Numbered from the stretch's first letter, positions 1 through 7,582 are shown. The stretch is 9,560 bases of DNA from Caulobacter sp. (GCA_014378155.1 JACMOF010000092.1:1-9560); one strand, 5' to 3'. The notes: generated by a model not told the origin, from the letters alone. Numbers and translations: made by a program.

Positions 1-1
1 G

Positions 2-2017
2 GCCCAACGCTACCCTAACCTGCCCGGCCGCACGCCGTACGCCATTTCCGTCGTATCGGGATCTACGATCGCTCGCGAGACCCTCACCAGCCTGGCCGAT
101 CTCACCGGGCAGGTCGCTGGCATGACCGTGACCAACCTGGGCCCCGGGCGCGACAAGATCCTGCTGCGCGGCCTCTCGGACGGCGCCTTCACAGGCCAGG
201 CCCAGTCGATGGTGGCGCTCTATCTGGATGACGTGCCGATCACCTACAGCGCGCCGGACCCGGACCTGCGCCTGGCCGACATCGAGCGAGTCGAGGTCAT
301 GCGCGGCCCCCAGGGCACGCTCTATGGCGGTGGATCGTTGGGCGGGGTCCTGCGCATCGCCACGCGTAAGCCCGACCTCGACCGCTATCAAGCCAACGTC
401 CAGGCGGGCCTGGCCTATATCTGGAACGGCGGGGTGGGCGACGAACTGGAGGCGACGGCTAACCTTCCCCTCATCCCCGGTCGGGTCGCCCTGCGCGCGG
501 TCGCCTATCTCGACAGCCAGACCGGTTACATCGCCAACCCGACCCTCGGCCTCAAGCACGTCAATGGCTCCAAGCGCGAGGGCGTGCGGGCTACCCTGCG
601 GGCGGCGCTCTCGCCGCATTGGACGGCCACGCTGGGTCTGACCACCCAGTCGATCAACAACAGCGACACTCAATACGGCCTGCGTCGTCTGGGGCCGCGT
701 CTGCGCGACAACGCCGTGCGCGAGCCGCACGACAACGATTTCGACGACGTCTCCCTGACCCTGGCGGGAAGCGGCGGCTGGGGGCGGTTGACCGGATCGG
801 TGTCGCGCCTGTCGCACCATTTCGACAGCCGTTATGACGCCACTTCGGTAGCGACACTATACGGGCTCCGCGGCGGCCCGGCGGCGTTCGACGAGGAAAA
901 AGCCATTGACCTGACGGTTGGGGAGGTCACCTACGCCACGCCGAGCGAGCATCGGATTCATGGCCTGGTCGGCGCTTTCGGCTCGACCGGGGCGATCCAC
1001 CTGCACAGCCTGCTACACGGGCTCACGGCGTCGGGTCTGACCGGCTACGACGAGCAGCGACGCGACAAGATCAACGAGACAGCGCTCTATGGCGAGGTCA
1101 CGTTCGACGCCACCAAGCGTCTATCGGCGACCGCCGGCCTTCGCTGGTTCGACTTCCGGTTCGACACCGACTCCCGGATCCTCCAGACGACCGGCCAGCG
1201 CGTATTCAGTGGCTCGGACAACGCCACAGGCCTCTCACCCAAGATCCTGCTCAGCTACGCAGCACGGCCTGGTTTGCTGTTCTACGCCCAAACCGCCGAG
1301 GGCTACCGACCCGGCGGGTTCAATACCGCTGGCCGGATCGGCCAGGCCTTCGACGTCGCCGGAGCGCCAGCGCGTCGATACCAGGCCGACGAGCTTTGGA
1401 ACTATGAGCTCGGCGTCAAGCTGCGGGGCTGGGACGATCGCCTACAGGCGCGGGTCGCCTTATTCTACGCGACTTGGGAAGCGGTGCAGAGTGACCAGTA
1501 CCTGGCCGACGGCACGGCCTTCACGGCCAATATCGGCAACGGAGCCAACCGGGGTGTCGAGGCGGAGGCCGCCCTGCGCCTGAACGACCAGATCGACCTG
1601 CGCGCCGCCGCCCTGCTGAACGATCCGCAGATCACCCGTCAGAACCTCGACTTCAGTTCACGCCACGACGCCAGCCTTCCTGGCGTGGCTCGGACCTCGG
1701 CCAGCATCGCCGCCGACTATCATCGCCCCCTGCCCCATGAGCTGACCCTGCGCCTGCAAGGCCAAGCGACCTATGTCGGAGCTTCTTATGTGACCTTCGA
1801 CGCCGACAAAATGCATGAGATGGGCGAATATCTGGGCCTTCGCGGCGTCGCCAGCCTGGAGGCCGGGGACTGGACCCTCGCCGCGACGGTGGACAATCCG
1901 TTGGGCGCGCACGCCAACAGTTTCTCGTTCGGCAACCCGTTCCTGATCACCCGCGACCAGATCATCACCCCGCCTCGGCCGAGGACCATCGCCCTGCGAA
2001 TGTCCGCACGCTTCTAG
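2..2017 (+). CDS. TonB-dependent outer-membrane receptor, 5' end outside window
   Basis: This gene encodes a ligand-gated outer-membrane beta-barrel that imports a scarce substrate using TonB energy. The frame is open to the window edge and already shows plug-domain sequence before the first Met at 122, so the signal peptide, TonB box and true start lie upstream. About 671 residues are visible. Plug motifs include LPGRTPYAISVVSG, a G-x-G-R-D-K-ILLRG stretch, YLDDVPI and DIERVEVMRGPQGTLYG, ending near IATRKPDL. The rest is barrel, with alternating aromatic and polar strands, and it ends in the terminal Phe (SARF) typical of Bam-inserted barrels. YLDDVPI and the RGPQGTLYG form belong to the large proteobacterial CirA/FecA-like group with siderophore, polyphenol or unknown substrates. 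It lacks the features I associate with the longer sugar receptors. Arabino-oligosaccharide uptake is possible from context only. It runs convergent to the arabinosidase operon and is separated from it by an insertion scar. The family call is firm; the substrate is unknown. Confidence 0.93.
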   Translation, partial: AQRYPNLPGRTPYAISVVSGSTIARETLTSLADLTGQVAGMTVTNLGPGRDKILLRGLSDGAFTGQAQSMVALYLDDVPITYSAPDPDLRLADIERVEVMRGPQGTLYGGGSLGGVLRIATRKPDLDRYQANVQAGLAYIWNGGVGDELEATANLPLIPGRVALRAVAYLDSQTGYIANPTLGLKHVNGSKREGVRATLRAALSPHWTATLGLTTQSINNSDTQYGLRRLGPRLRDNAVREPHDNDFDDVSLTLAGSGGWGRLTGSVSRLSHHFDSRYDATSVATLYGLRGGPAAFDEEKAIDLTVGEVTYATPSEHRIHGLVGAFGSTGAIHLHSLLHGLTASGLTGYDEQRRDKINETALYGEVTFDATKRLSATAGLRWFDFRFDTDSRILQTTGQRVFSGSDNATGLSPKILLSYAARPGLLFYAQTAEGYRPGGFNTAGRIGQAFDVAGAPARRYQADELWNYELGVKLRGWDDRLQARVALFYATWEAVQSDQYLADGTAFTANIGNGANRGVEAEAALRLNDQIDLRAAALLNDPQITRQNLDFSSRHDASLPGVARTSASIAADYHRPLPHELTLRLQGQATYVGASYVTFDADKMHEMGEYLGLRGVASLEAGDWTLAATVDNPLGAHANSFSFGNPFLITRDQIITPPRPRTIALRMSARF

Positions 2018-2038
2018 ACCAGCCGATAGACCAGCCGA
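2015..2038. repeat. 12-bp perfect tandem duplication over the receptor stop codon
   Basis: TAGACCAGCCGA occurs twice back to back. The first copy begins with the TAG stop of the receptor, and because the unit is 12 bp the second TAG is in the same frame, giving a backup stop. It is probably replication slippage. It lies just before the insertion-sequence end. Confidence 0.9.
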
Positions 2039-2040
2039 GG

Positions 2041-2225
2041 CTAGGGTCTGTGTTCAGTTAGGGGATTCCCAAATATGCGGCTGAGTGATTCATAGGAGGT
2101 CGGCTTCGAGGAGGGCTGGCTGATACGTCGCTACGGACTGCGGGACGACCAATGGGAGCGGATCAAGGATAGTCTTCCGGGCCGTGAAGGTCATGTTGGC
2201 GGGACGGCGAAGGACAAACGGCTGA
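2041..2225 (+). mobile_element. IS5-family (IS427-type) insertion sequence, left-end remnant
   Basis: This is the left end and transposase N-terminus of an IS5-family element. The outer end appears to be CTAGGGTCTGTGTTCAGTT, beginning in a CTAG that may include the target. From 2126 the frame reads RRYGLRDDQWERIKDSLPG, then REGHVGGTAKDKRL, which is the familiar N-terminal helix-turn-helix sequence of IS427-group transposases. After about 2225 the expected continuation is absent and exonuclease sequence begins. The frame closes at a TAG at 2243-2245, so only about 35-40 residues remain of a protein normally around 260 residues, with no DDE catalytic domain. The codon where Met is expected is ATA (2123-2125), although a purine-rich GAGGAGGG sits correctly in front of it, so the start also looks mutated. 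The element is dead and cannot move itself. The family call rests on recognising the N-terminal sequence; the exact left boundary is inferred. Confidence 0.8.
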
Positions 2226-2232
2226 CGGTCGT

Positions 2233-2938
2233 GTGCGCGTTATAGATTTGGAGACAGCCGGGTCGTCCGCCCACGACGTCTGCAGGATCGGCTGGCAGGA
2301 CGTGGCGCTCGGAGGCGACGGGCGGCGGGCCGTCAACGATGAGCGCGGCGCGGTCTTCCTCGATCCTGGCCGCCCCATCTCGTCGGCGACCATGGCGGTT
2401 CATCACATCGTCGATGCGGACGTCGCCGGTGCGAAGTTCTGGAAAGACGCCGCACCATCCATCCTGAAGCCGGCGGGCGGCGTTCGAGCAACGGTATTGC
2501 ACGCCGCGACTGGCGGACGGCGCGCGTTGGATCTGCACCTGGAAATGCGCCTTGCGCCTCTGGCCCGACCTGCCGGGATTTTCGAACCAGATGCTGCGCA
2601 ACGAGCGGATGCCCGAAGGCTTGAACCGCCAGCTTTGCCTGCCCGCTCATCGCGCCATGCCCGACGCCTATGTCACCGCCCCTCACCTGCGAGACATGCT
2701 GAACATCGTCTCGGTCGAGCAATTGCTGGCCTGGAGCGACGAGCCGGGCCTGTTGCCGCGCATCCCAAAGGGGGCCAATCGCGGCAATCCCTGGTCGCGC
2801 CTGGGCGTCGATGCGCTCATCGGTTTCACAAAGGATTGTGACGTCGACATCCGATTCAGCGCGAAAATCGAGCTACGCCGCAGAGGCGAGCTTTCCGATC
2901 TTGCCTCGCCGGTCTCCGTGCAACAGAGCCTGCTCTGA
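2233..2938 (+). pseudogene. Broken DEDDh 3'-5' exonuclease (DnaQ/ExoX-like)
   Basis: Two frames together make one exonuclease-like protein. The first (from GTG 2233) reads RVIDLETAG with the DxE of motif Exo I, then IGWQDVALGGDGR and PGRPISSATMAVHHIVDADV, a typical DnaQ/ExoX stretch, and continues to about KPAGGV (2478-2486). The second takes over near 2471-2483 with RAAFEQRYC, WICTWKCALRLWPDLPGFSN and LPAHRAMPDAYVT, whose H-x4-D is the Exo III motif of DEDDh enzymes, and runs to a TGA at 2936-2938. The A-H part of the Exo II region expected just before RAAFEQ is missing, so even a frame-corrected product would lack a conserved segment. The 5' end abuts the insertion-sequence remnant and has no evident ribosome binding site or promoter. 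Intact family members process 3' ends in DNA repair. The frameshift could be an assembly error, but the lost motif argues for a true pseudogene. The last ~20 residues may be read-through. Confidence 0.8.
2924..2937. other. Short palindrome at the end of the exonuclease remnant
   Basis: CAGAGC-CT-GCTCTG is a perfect inverted repeat covering the end of the pseudogene and part of its stop codon. It could fold as a small hairpin, but no T tract follows on either strand, so it is not a convincing terminator. Confidence 0.4.
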
Positions 2939-3073
2939 GACGTCATTGGCGCCCTCGGCGGAATGAGCGCGACGCTTCCGAACCTCGATCCGGGACATTC
3001 GAGTCTCTGGGCGAGACCAGCCTGCGCCGCCTCCAGCAGGGGGATGGCGGCGCCGGGCAGTCGTCGCCAGACC
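2939..3073. other. Non-coding gap after the exonuclease remnant
   Basis: These 135 bases separate the exonuclease remnant from the convergent arabinofuranosidase. No start with a ribosome binding site and no recognisable protein fragment is visible on either strand, and I see no U-tract terminator for either convergent unit. The right edge carries CAGACCCTAG (3068-3077), the reverse complement of CTAGGGTCTG at 2041-2050. Confidence 0.5.
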
Positions 3074-4636
3074 CTAGGTCAGGTCCAGCACGACCACGGC
3101 CTTGGCCGGCAGGGTGACGGTCAGCGTGGCGCCCTTGATCTGCGCGTCGTTGAAAGCGGCGGGCTTGACGACGTTTGGCGCGTCGAACGTGTTGTGAGCG
3201 CTCATGGTCGAGGCGGTCAGCACCCTGCCCTTCGCGCTCTTGCCGGCCACACCCGCGAGCTTGATCTTCACGGTGGCCGGCGTGTTCGGATTCAGGTTCA
3301 CCAACGCCACGTGCACCACGCCAGCCGTGTCGCGTCCCGCCGAGGCGCTGACGGAAGGCACGCTGTCCTTGCCCATCACATAGGCGGGGCCATCAACCTC
3401 GAGCGGCAGCGACGTCGCGCCCTGGAACGGCTTGTACAGATCGTAGACCCAGTAGGTCGGGGTCAGGACCATCCTGTCCTTGTCGGTCAGGATCATCGCC
3501 TGCAGCACATTGACCATCTGGGCGATGGCGGTCAGCCGCACCCGGTCGGCGTGCTTGTGGAAGATGTTCAGGGTCGCGGCGGCCGCCACGGCGTCGCGCA
3601 TGGTGTTCTGCTGATAGAGGAAACCCGGATTGGTGCCGGGCTCGACATCATGCCAGATCCCCCACTCGTCGACGGCCAGGCCGACGCGCTTCTGCGGGTC
3701 GTACTTGTCCATGATCGCGCTGTGTTTGGTGATCATCTCGTCCATGCGCAGCGCCTGCACCATGGTGTCGGCCCAGACCTGCTCGTCGAACTTCGTGGCC
3801 GAACCCTTGATCGACCACCGGCCGCTGGGGATGGTGTAATAGTGGACGCTGATCTGGTCCATGTTCTTGGCCGCGCCGGCCATCATGGTCTCGGTCCAGC
3901 TATAGTCGTCGCTATTGGCGCCGCCGGCGATCTTCTGGGTCTTGGTTCCCTGAGGCACACGGATGAATTCGGCGAAGTTGCGATAGAGGTCGTTATAGTG
4001 GGCCGCAGTCATCTGGCCGCCACAGCCCCAGTTCTCATTGCCAACGCCGAAATAGTCGAGCTTCCACGGCTGCTCGCGGCCGTTGGCGCGGCGCAGGTTG
4101 GCGATCGTCGATTTGGTGGGCGAGACCATGTATTCGACCCACTCGGCCATCTCCTGGGGCGAGCCGGTGCCGACGTTGCCGGCGACATAGGTCTTGGCGC
4201 CAATGAGTTCGGCGAATTCCATGAATTCGTTCGTGCCGAAGGCGTTGGTCTCTTCGACCCCGCCCCAGCTCACATTGACCTTGGTCGGGCGCTTGTCGCG
4301 CGGGCCCACCCCCTCGCGCCAGTGATAGTCGTCGGCGAAGCAACCGCCGGGCCAGCGCACCAGCGGCACCTTGATGGCTTTCAGCGCCGCGACGACGTCG
4401 TTGCGGTAGCCCTTGGTGTTGGGGATCTTGCTGTCCTCCCCAACCCAGACACCCTCGTAGATGCCCCGGCCCAGATGCTCGGCGAACTGGCCGTACACCT
4501 CGGGCTGGATGACCGCGCCGGGCTGGTCGGCGTGCAAGGTCGCGGTGACGGCGGTCTGGGCGCTCGCGACGCCGGTGGCCAGGATCGCGATGGCGGCGCC
4601 CGCGACGAGCGCGTGCTTCAGCGTGGTCAGCTTCAC
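3074..4636 (-). CDS. Secreted GH51 alpha-L-arabinofuranosidase
   Basis: This 520-residue glycoside hydrolase should release terminal L-arabinofuranose from arabinan, arabinoxylan or arabino-oligosaccharides by a retaining mechanism. The N-terminus is a classic Sec signal: basic MKLTTLKH, hydrophobic ALVAGAAIAILA, and a likely cleavage after ASA at residue 26. It is therefore periplasmic or exported. Family marks in order are IQPEVYGQFAEHLGRGIYEGVW (about 43-64), VRWPGGCFADDYHW (93-106), FGVGNENWGCGG (196-207) with E201 as the expected acid/base, ISVHYYT (262-268), and AVDEWGIWHD (321-330) with E324 as the expected nucleophile. A C-terminal beta-sandwich follows. Length is usual for GH51 plus a signal peptide. 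The start is GTG (4634-4636), supported by GGAGGA about seven bases upstream. It lies 74 bases downstream of the sugar-acid dehydratase on the same strand and probably shares its transcript. Both catalytic residues are present. The function is firm; the natural polymer is not known. Confidence 0.96.
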   Translation of the reverse strand: MKLTTLKHALVAGAAIAILATGVASAQTAVTATLHADQPGAVIQPEVYGQFAEHLGRGIYEGVWVGEDSKIPNTKGYRNDVVAALKAIKVPLVRWPGGCFADDYHWREGVGPRDKRPTKVNVSWGGVEETNAFGTNEFMEFAELIGAKTYVAGNVGTGSPQEMAEWVEYMVSPTKSTIANLRRANGREQPWKLDYFGVGNENWGCGGQMTAAHYNDLYRNFAEFIRVPQGTKTQKIAGGANSDDYSWTETMMAGAAKNMDQISVHYYTIPSGRWSIKGSATKFDEQVWADTMVQALRMDEMITKHSAIMDKYDPQKRVGLAVDEWGIWHDVEPGTNPGFLYQQNTMRDAVAAAATLNIFHKHADRVRLTAIAQMVNVLQAMILTDKDRMVLTPTYWVYDLYKPFQGATSLPLEVDGPAYVMGKDSVPSVSASAGRDTAGVVHVALVNLNPNTPATVKIKLAGVAGKSAKGRVLTASTMSAHNTFDAPNVVKPAAFNDAQIKGATLTVTLPAKAVVVLDLT

Positions 4637-4658
4637 GTAGTTTCCTCCAGGTTTCCTC

Positions 4659-4672
4659 GCCGGTTGACCGGC
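4659..4672 (-). other. Intergenic hairpin 1 near the arabinofuranosidase leader
   Basis: GCCGG-TTGA-CCGGC is a perfect 5-bp stem with a four-base loop. It lies just upstream of the GGAGGA ribosome binding site of the arabinofuranosidase in the minus-strand transcript. It may influence message stability or translation; there is no U tract. Confidence 0.5.
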
Positions 4673-4684
4673 TCGTTGGCGTTC

Positions 4685-4709
4685 GCGACCGGGGCAAGGC
4701 CCCTGTCGC
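4685..4709 (-). other. Intergenic hairpin 2 directly after the dehydratase stop
   Basis: GCGAC-C-GGGGC, loop AAG, then GCCCC-T-GTCGC forms a ten-pair stem with one C/T mismatch, starting two bases after the dehydratase stop codon (4711-4713). No run of U follows in the minus-strand transcript, so it is not a standard Rho-independent terminator. It could be a weak terminator, a processing site or a 3'-end stabiliser that sets different levels for the two genes. Confidence 0.6.
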
Positions 4710-4710
4710 C

Positions 4711-6513
4711 TTAGTGGTTGTCGCGCGGCAGGCCCTTGGTCTGGGCGATGCGCTGGTACTTGACCGCAGGCTCCAGCACCGCACCGGTTTCCATCTGGCC
4801 GACGATGGCCCGTTGGATCTCCTGCCAGGGCGTCTGGCTTTCGGGATAGACAAAGCCCCCTGCCCGATCGAGCGCCGCGCGACGCGCGACGATCTCTTCC
4901 GGCGTCACCAGCACATCGACCCTCGACTTGCGCAGGTCGACTCGCACCCGGTCGCCGGACTTCAGCAAGGCCAGGCCTCCGCCAGCGGCGGCTTCGGGTG
5001 GGGCGTTGAGGATCGACGGCGAGCCCGAAGTGCCCGACTGGCGCCCGTCGCCGATGCAGGGCAACTGATGGACGCCGCGCTTGATCAAGTAATCAGGGGC
5101 TCGCATGTTCACGACCTCGGCCGCGCCGGGATAGCCTATCGGTCCGGCGCCGCGCATGAACAGCACACTACGCTCGGTGATGCCCACCGATGGATCGTCG
5201 ATCCGCCGGTGATAGTCCTCTGGCCCGTCGAACACGATCGCGTCGCCTTCGAAGGCGTCTGGATCGTCGGGGTCGGAAAGGTAGCGATCGCGGAATTCGG
5301 CGGTGATGACGCTGGTCTTCATGATCGCCGAATTGAACAGATTGCCGCGCATGACCACGAAGCCGGCCCGCTGGACCAGCGGCTTGTCGAAGGGCCGTAT
5401 GACCGCCTCGTCTTCGATGATGGCGTCCCGGCAGGCGTCGCCCAGGCTTTGACCCGAGACCGTCAAGGCGTCCTCGCGGATCAGGCCTTGGCTCATCAGC
5501 TGATTGACCACGGCCGGCACGCCGCCGGCCCGGTAGTAGTCCTCCCCGAGATATTCGCCAGCCGGCTGCAGATTGACCAGCAGCGGCACCTCTTCACCAT
5601 AGGTCTGCCAATCGTCGACGCTCAGCTCCACACCGATGTGGCGGGCCAAGGCGTTGAGATGGATCGGGGCGTTGGTCGAGCCGCCGATCGCTGAATTGAC
5701 AACCACGGCGTTGAGGAAGGCGTCGCGGGTTAGTATGTCGGACGGCTTGATGTCCTGGCTGACCAGATCGACGATCCGAAGGCCCGTCTCGTAGGCGTTC
5801 TGTTGCCTGTCGCGGTAGGGCGCGGGAATGGCCGCCGAACCGGTCAGCGACATGCCCAGCACCTCGGTCAGCGAATTCATGGTCGTGGCCGTGCCCATGG
5901 TGTTGCAGTAGCCCGTCGAGGGGGCTGAACTGGCGACCAGCTTGATGAAGCCGGCGCGGTCGATCTCGCCGGCCGCCAGCAGCTCGCGGGCCTTCCAGAC
6001 GATGGTGCCCGAGCCGGTGCGTTCGCCCTTGTACCAACCGTTCAGCATGGGGCCGACCGACAGGGCGATGGCGGGAATATTGACCGTGGCGGCGGCCATC
6101 AGACAGGCTGGGGTGGTCTTGTCGCAGCCGACCGTCAGTACGACGCCGTCGATCGGATAGCCGTAGAGCGTCTCGACCAGGCCCAAATAGGCCAGATTGC
6201 GGTCCAGGCCGGCGGTCGGTCGCTTGCCGGTTTCCTGGATGGGGTGGACCGGGAATTCCAGGGCGATGCCGCCTGCCGTGCGGATGCCCTCGCGGACGCG
6301 CTCGGCCAGGACCAGATGGTGACGGTTGCAGGGCGAGAGGTCGCTGCCGGTCTGGGCGATGCCGATGATCGGCTTGCCCGACTGCAGCTCGTCCAGAGAC
6401 AGGCCGAAATTCAGGTAGCGCTCAAGATAGAGCGCCGTCATGTCCGCGTTGTCCGGGTTGTCGAACCAGGCGCGCGAACGAAGGGCGCGGGGCGGAACAG
6501 CGTTAGAGCTCAT
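4711..6513 (-). CDS. IlvD/Edd-family sugar-acid dehydratase, probably L-arabonate dehydratase
   Basis: This cytosolic Fe-S enzyme removes water from a pentonate to give a 2-keto-3-deoxy acid; L-arabonate to 2-keto-3-deoxy-L-arabonate is the likely step. The sequence closely follows Caulobacter xylonate dehydratase Xyl[101 protein letters not shown] and a C-terminal AVKYQ...RDNH. The three cluster cysteines are C62, C130 and C203; the RQSGT serine near residue 493 is the position of the catalytic serine in related enzymes. I start at ATG 6513 (600 residues) because AAGGA lies five bases upstream and homologues begin MS...RSR.WFDNPD. A longer in-frame ATG at 6609 has no ribosome binding site and would start only about ten bases after the predicted transcription start. 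Sequence alone does not separate arabonate from xylonate; the arabinofuranosidase, AraD1 and aldehyde dehydrogenase neighbours favour arabonate. Confidence 0.93.
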   Translation of the reverse strand: MSSNAVPPRALRSRAWFDNPDNADMTALYLERYLNFGLSLDELQSGKPIIGIAQTGSDLSPCNRHHLVLAERVREGIRTAGGIALEFPVHPIQETGKRPTAGLDRNLAYLGLVETLYGYPIDGVVLTVGCDKTTPACLMAAATVNIPAIALSVGPMLNGWYKGERTGSGTIVWKARELLAAGEIDRAGFIKLVASSAPSTGYCNTMGTATTMNSLTEVLGMSLTGSAAIPAPYRDRQQNAYETGLRIVDLVSQDIKPSDILTRDAFLNAVVVNSAIGGSTNAPIHLNALARHIGVELSVDDWQTYGEEVPLLVNLQPAGEYLGEDYYRAGGVPAVVNQLMSQGLIREDALTVSGQSLGDACRDAIIEDEAVIRPFDKPLVQRAGFVVMRGNLFNSAIMKTSVITAEFRDRYLSDPDDPDAFEGDAIVFDGPEDYHRRIDDPSVGITERSVLFMRGAGPIGYPGAAEVVNMRAPDYLIKRGVHQLPCIGDGRQSGTSGSPSILNAPPEAAAGGGLALLKSGDRVRVDLRKSRVDVLVTPEEIVARRAALDRAGGFVYPESQTPWQEIQRAIVGQMETGAVLEPAVKYQRIAQTKGLPRDNH

Positions 6514-6617
6514 GACGATCCTTGGCACGGCGACACCGGAAGGGTCCGTCGCGACGTACTGACTATTGATCCGCCACGTCAGCGGGTCAGCGACATCCGA
6601 CCGTCTCATTCCAGTTC

Positions 6618-6632
6618 ATTTGTCTGACTATA
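6618..6632 (-). promoter_or_regulatory. GntR/FadR-type operator upstream of the dehydratase
   Basis: ATTTGTCTGACTATA contains the palindromic core TTGTCTGAC (6620-6628) shared with two other intergenic sites here. GT-N3-AC is the general pattern bound by FadR-type GntR proteins. On the minus strand the core overlaps the predicted -10 (TATAGTCAGAC), so bound regulator would block RNA polymerase. Binding is inferred. Confidence 0.65.
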
Positions 6633-6653
6633 CCGAGCACTCCCATGCGTCAA
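6627..6653 (-). promoter_or_regulatory. Predicted housekeeping promoter of the dehydratase unit
   Basis: Read on the minus strand, TTGACGC (6647-6653) is followed after 12 bases by GGTATAGT (6627-6634). This matches the Caulobacter vegetative form TTGACGS, N10-14, GCTANAWC well at -35 and partly at -10. Transcription would start near 6620. Confidence 0.55.
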
Positions 6654-6784
6654 CGCGGAGCCACGCCGCTGACAACGGCCATGAGCCGCTTTCTCAAAGG
6701 GAAGGCAGCGCTACCTATTTTCGGCCAATGGGCAATCCAAGGCAATTCACGCGGAAATCCGCCTGCGTAGCGCAGCTTGCGCGT

Positions 6785-7582
6785 CTACCTCTTCGGATCG
6801 ATCGCCGCGCGGGTATCCTGCAGCGCCAGACTGACCAAACGCTCCATGGCTTCACGAGCCTGGTCGGGGCGAGCTGCGGCGATGGCGTCGAACACCATCC
6901 AGTGCTCGGGCATCGGATCGCGCGGCAGCTCGCGCTTGCGCTGCTTGAAGATCGTCGTCCAGCGGACGGCCGCTCCGATGCTGCTGCTCAGCGTGAACAG
7001 CGGCGCATTGCAGGTCGCTTCCAGCACGGTGTCATGGAAATCGCGGTCGGCGGCCTGGCCAGCCTCGGTGGCCAGGGTCTCGTGCTGCATCTGGATCAGG
7101 GCCTGGCGCATCCGCTCCAATTGCAGCGCGTCGCGGCGCTCGGCGGCCAGGGCGGCGGGCGCCGGCTCGACGGTCATCCGCAATTCATAGAGGCCCTTGA
7201 GGAACTCCTCGCTTGGCTCCGACACGAAGAGCCAGGCCAAGACCTCCGGGTCCAGCAAGCTCCATCGGGCGCGGGGGGTGACCCGAGTGCCAGTCTTCGG
7301 CCGGCTCTCGACCAGGCCCTTGGCGGCCAGGATGCGGATGGCCTCACGGTAGGCGCTGCGGGAGACCTGCAGCTGTTCGCTGGAATCGATCTCATTGTTG
7401 AGAATGTCGCCTGGCGCATATTGCCCTGAGACGATGGCCACGCCGAGTGTGCGGGCGATCGAGCCGTGGATGCGCCCCCGGTGCGGCTCGCGCCCCGGAT
7501 CGCCGTCGCCCATCGTGTCTTTCGTCTTTCGCACGTGCCCTCTGCTCCGCCTCGGCCCCTCGGGCGGCCGGCTATCGTCCAT
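6785..7582 (-). CDS. FadR-type GntR transcription regulator
   Basis: This is probably the local repressor of the cluster, released by a pathway acid. An N-terminal winged helix (about residues 38-102 from ATG 7582) shows IHGSIARTLGVAIVSGQYAPGD, a recognition region QLQVSRSAYREAIRILAAKGLV and the wing ESRPKTGTRVTPR. A C-terminal FCD ligand domain follows, with ELRMTVEPAPAALAA, DRDFHDTVLEAT and PEHWMVFDAIAA. D179, H183 and H227 match three of the four usual FCD metal ligands; the fourth His is replaced by Leu near residue 249. The start is uncertain. ATG 7582 gives 265 residues; GTG 7534 and ATG 7513 also fit the family, and GTG 7666 would put the operator inside the gene, so I reject it. None has a strong ribosome binding site. 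It is divergent from araD1 and upstream of the dehydratase on the same strand, and all three have the same operator core, which points to autoregulation. The domain call is firm; the effector is unknown. Confidence 0.9.
   Translation of the reverse strand: MDDSRPPEGPRRSRGHVRKTKDTMGDGDPGREPHRGRIHGSIARTLGVAIVSGQYAPGDILNNEIDSSEQLQVSRSAYREAIRILAAKGLVESRPKTGTRVTPRARWSLLDPEVLAWLFVSEPSEEFLKGLYELRMTVEPAPAALAAERRDALQLERMRQALIQMQHETLATEAGQAADRDFHDTVLEATCNAPLFTLSSSIGAAVRWTTIFKQRKRELPRDPMPEHWMVFDAIAAARPDQAREAMERLVSLALQDTRAAIDPKR

Larger units (their letters stand above)
6514..6784. other. Gap between GntR gene and dehydratase with its promoter and leader
   Basis: The minus-strand transcript would run through about 100 bases of untranslated leader (6514 to about 6620) before the chosen dehydratase start. 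Upstream sit the operator and promoter described separately. At the left side of the GntR stop, CTGCG-TAG-CGCAG (6763-6775) and the overlapping GCGCA-GCT-TGCGC (6770-6782) could form alternative small hairpins, with no strong U tract. No extra gene is evident. Confidence 0.55.

Noticed and set aside
630..1042. GTCTGAC cores inside the receptor gene as operators
   Set aside because: They occur as GGTCTGACC in coding context (Gly-Leu-Thr) without the TT flank seen at the intergenic sites, so they are chance matches.
2471..2490. Programmed ribosomal frameshift in the exonuclease
   Set aside because: No slippery heptamer or stimulatory structure is evident, and part of the conserved Exo II region is missing, so a disabling deletion fits better.
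2919..2931. GGCTCTGTTGCA on the minus strand, like the outer bases of IS6-family ends
   Set aside because: The match ends after about twelve bases, has no partner end or transposase nearby, and lies in frame-consistent exonuclease sequence, so chance is likely.
2963..4714. 583-codon plus-strand open frame antisense to the arabinofuranosidase
   Set aside because: It mirrors a clearly coding minus-strand gene. Its translation is rich in G, H, R and V with no recognisable domain, as expected from antisense frames in GC-rich DNA.
4714..5694. 326-codon plus-strand open frame antisense to the dehydratase
   Set aside because: Shadow of the Fe-S dehydratase, whose family motifs lie on the other strand; no ribosome binding site or domain.
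6763..6782. Terminator for the GntR gene
   Set aside because: Two overlapping five-pair hairpins exist but neither is followed by a U tract on the minus strand; too weak to call.
6566..7429. 287-codon plus-strand open frame over the GntR gene
   Set aside because: It crosses the dehydratase promoter and the GntR coding strand, and its translation shows no family features.
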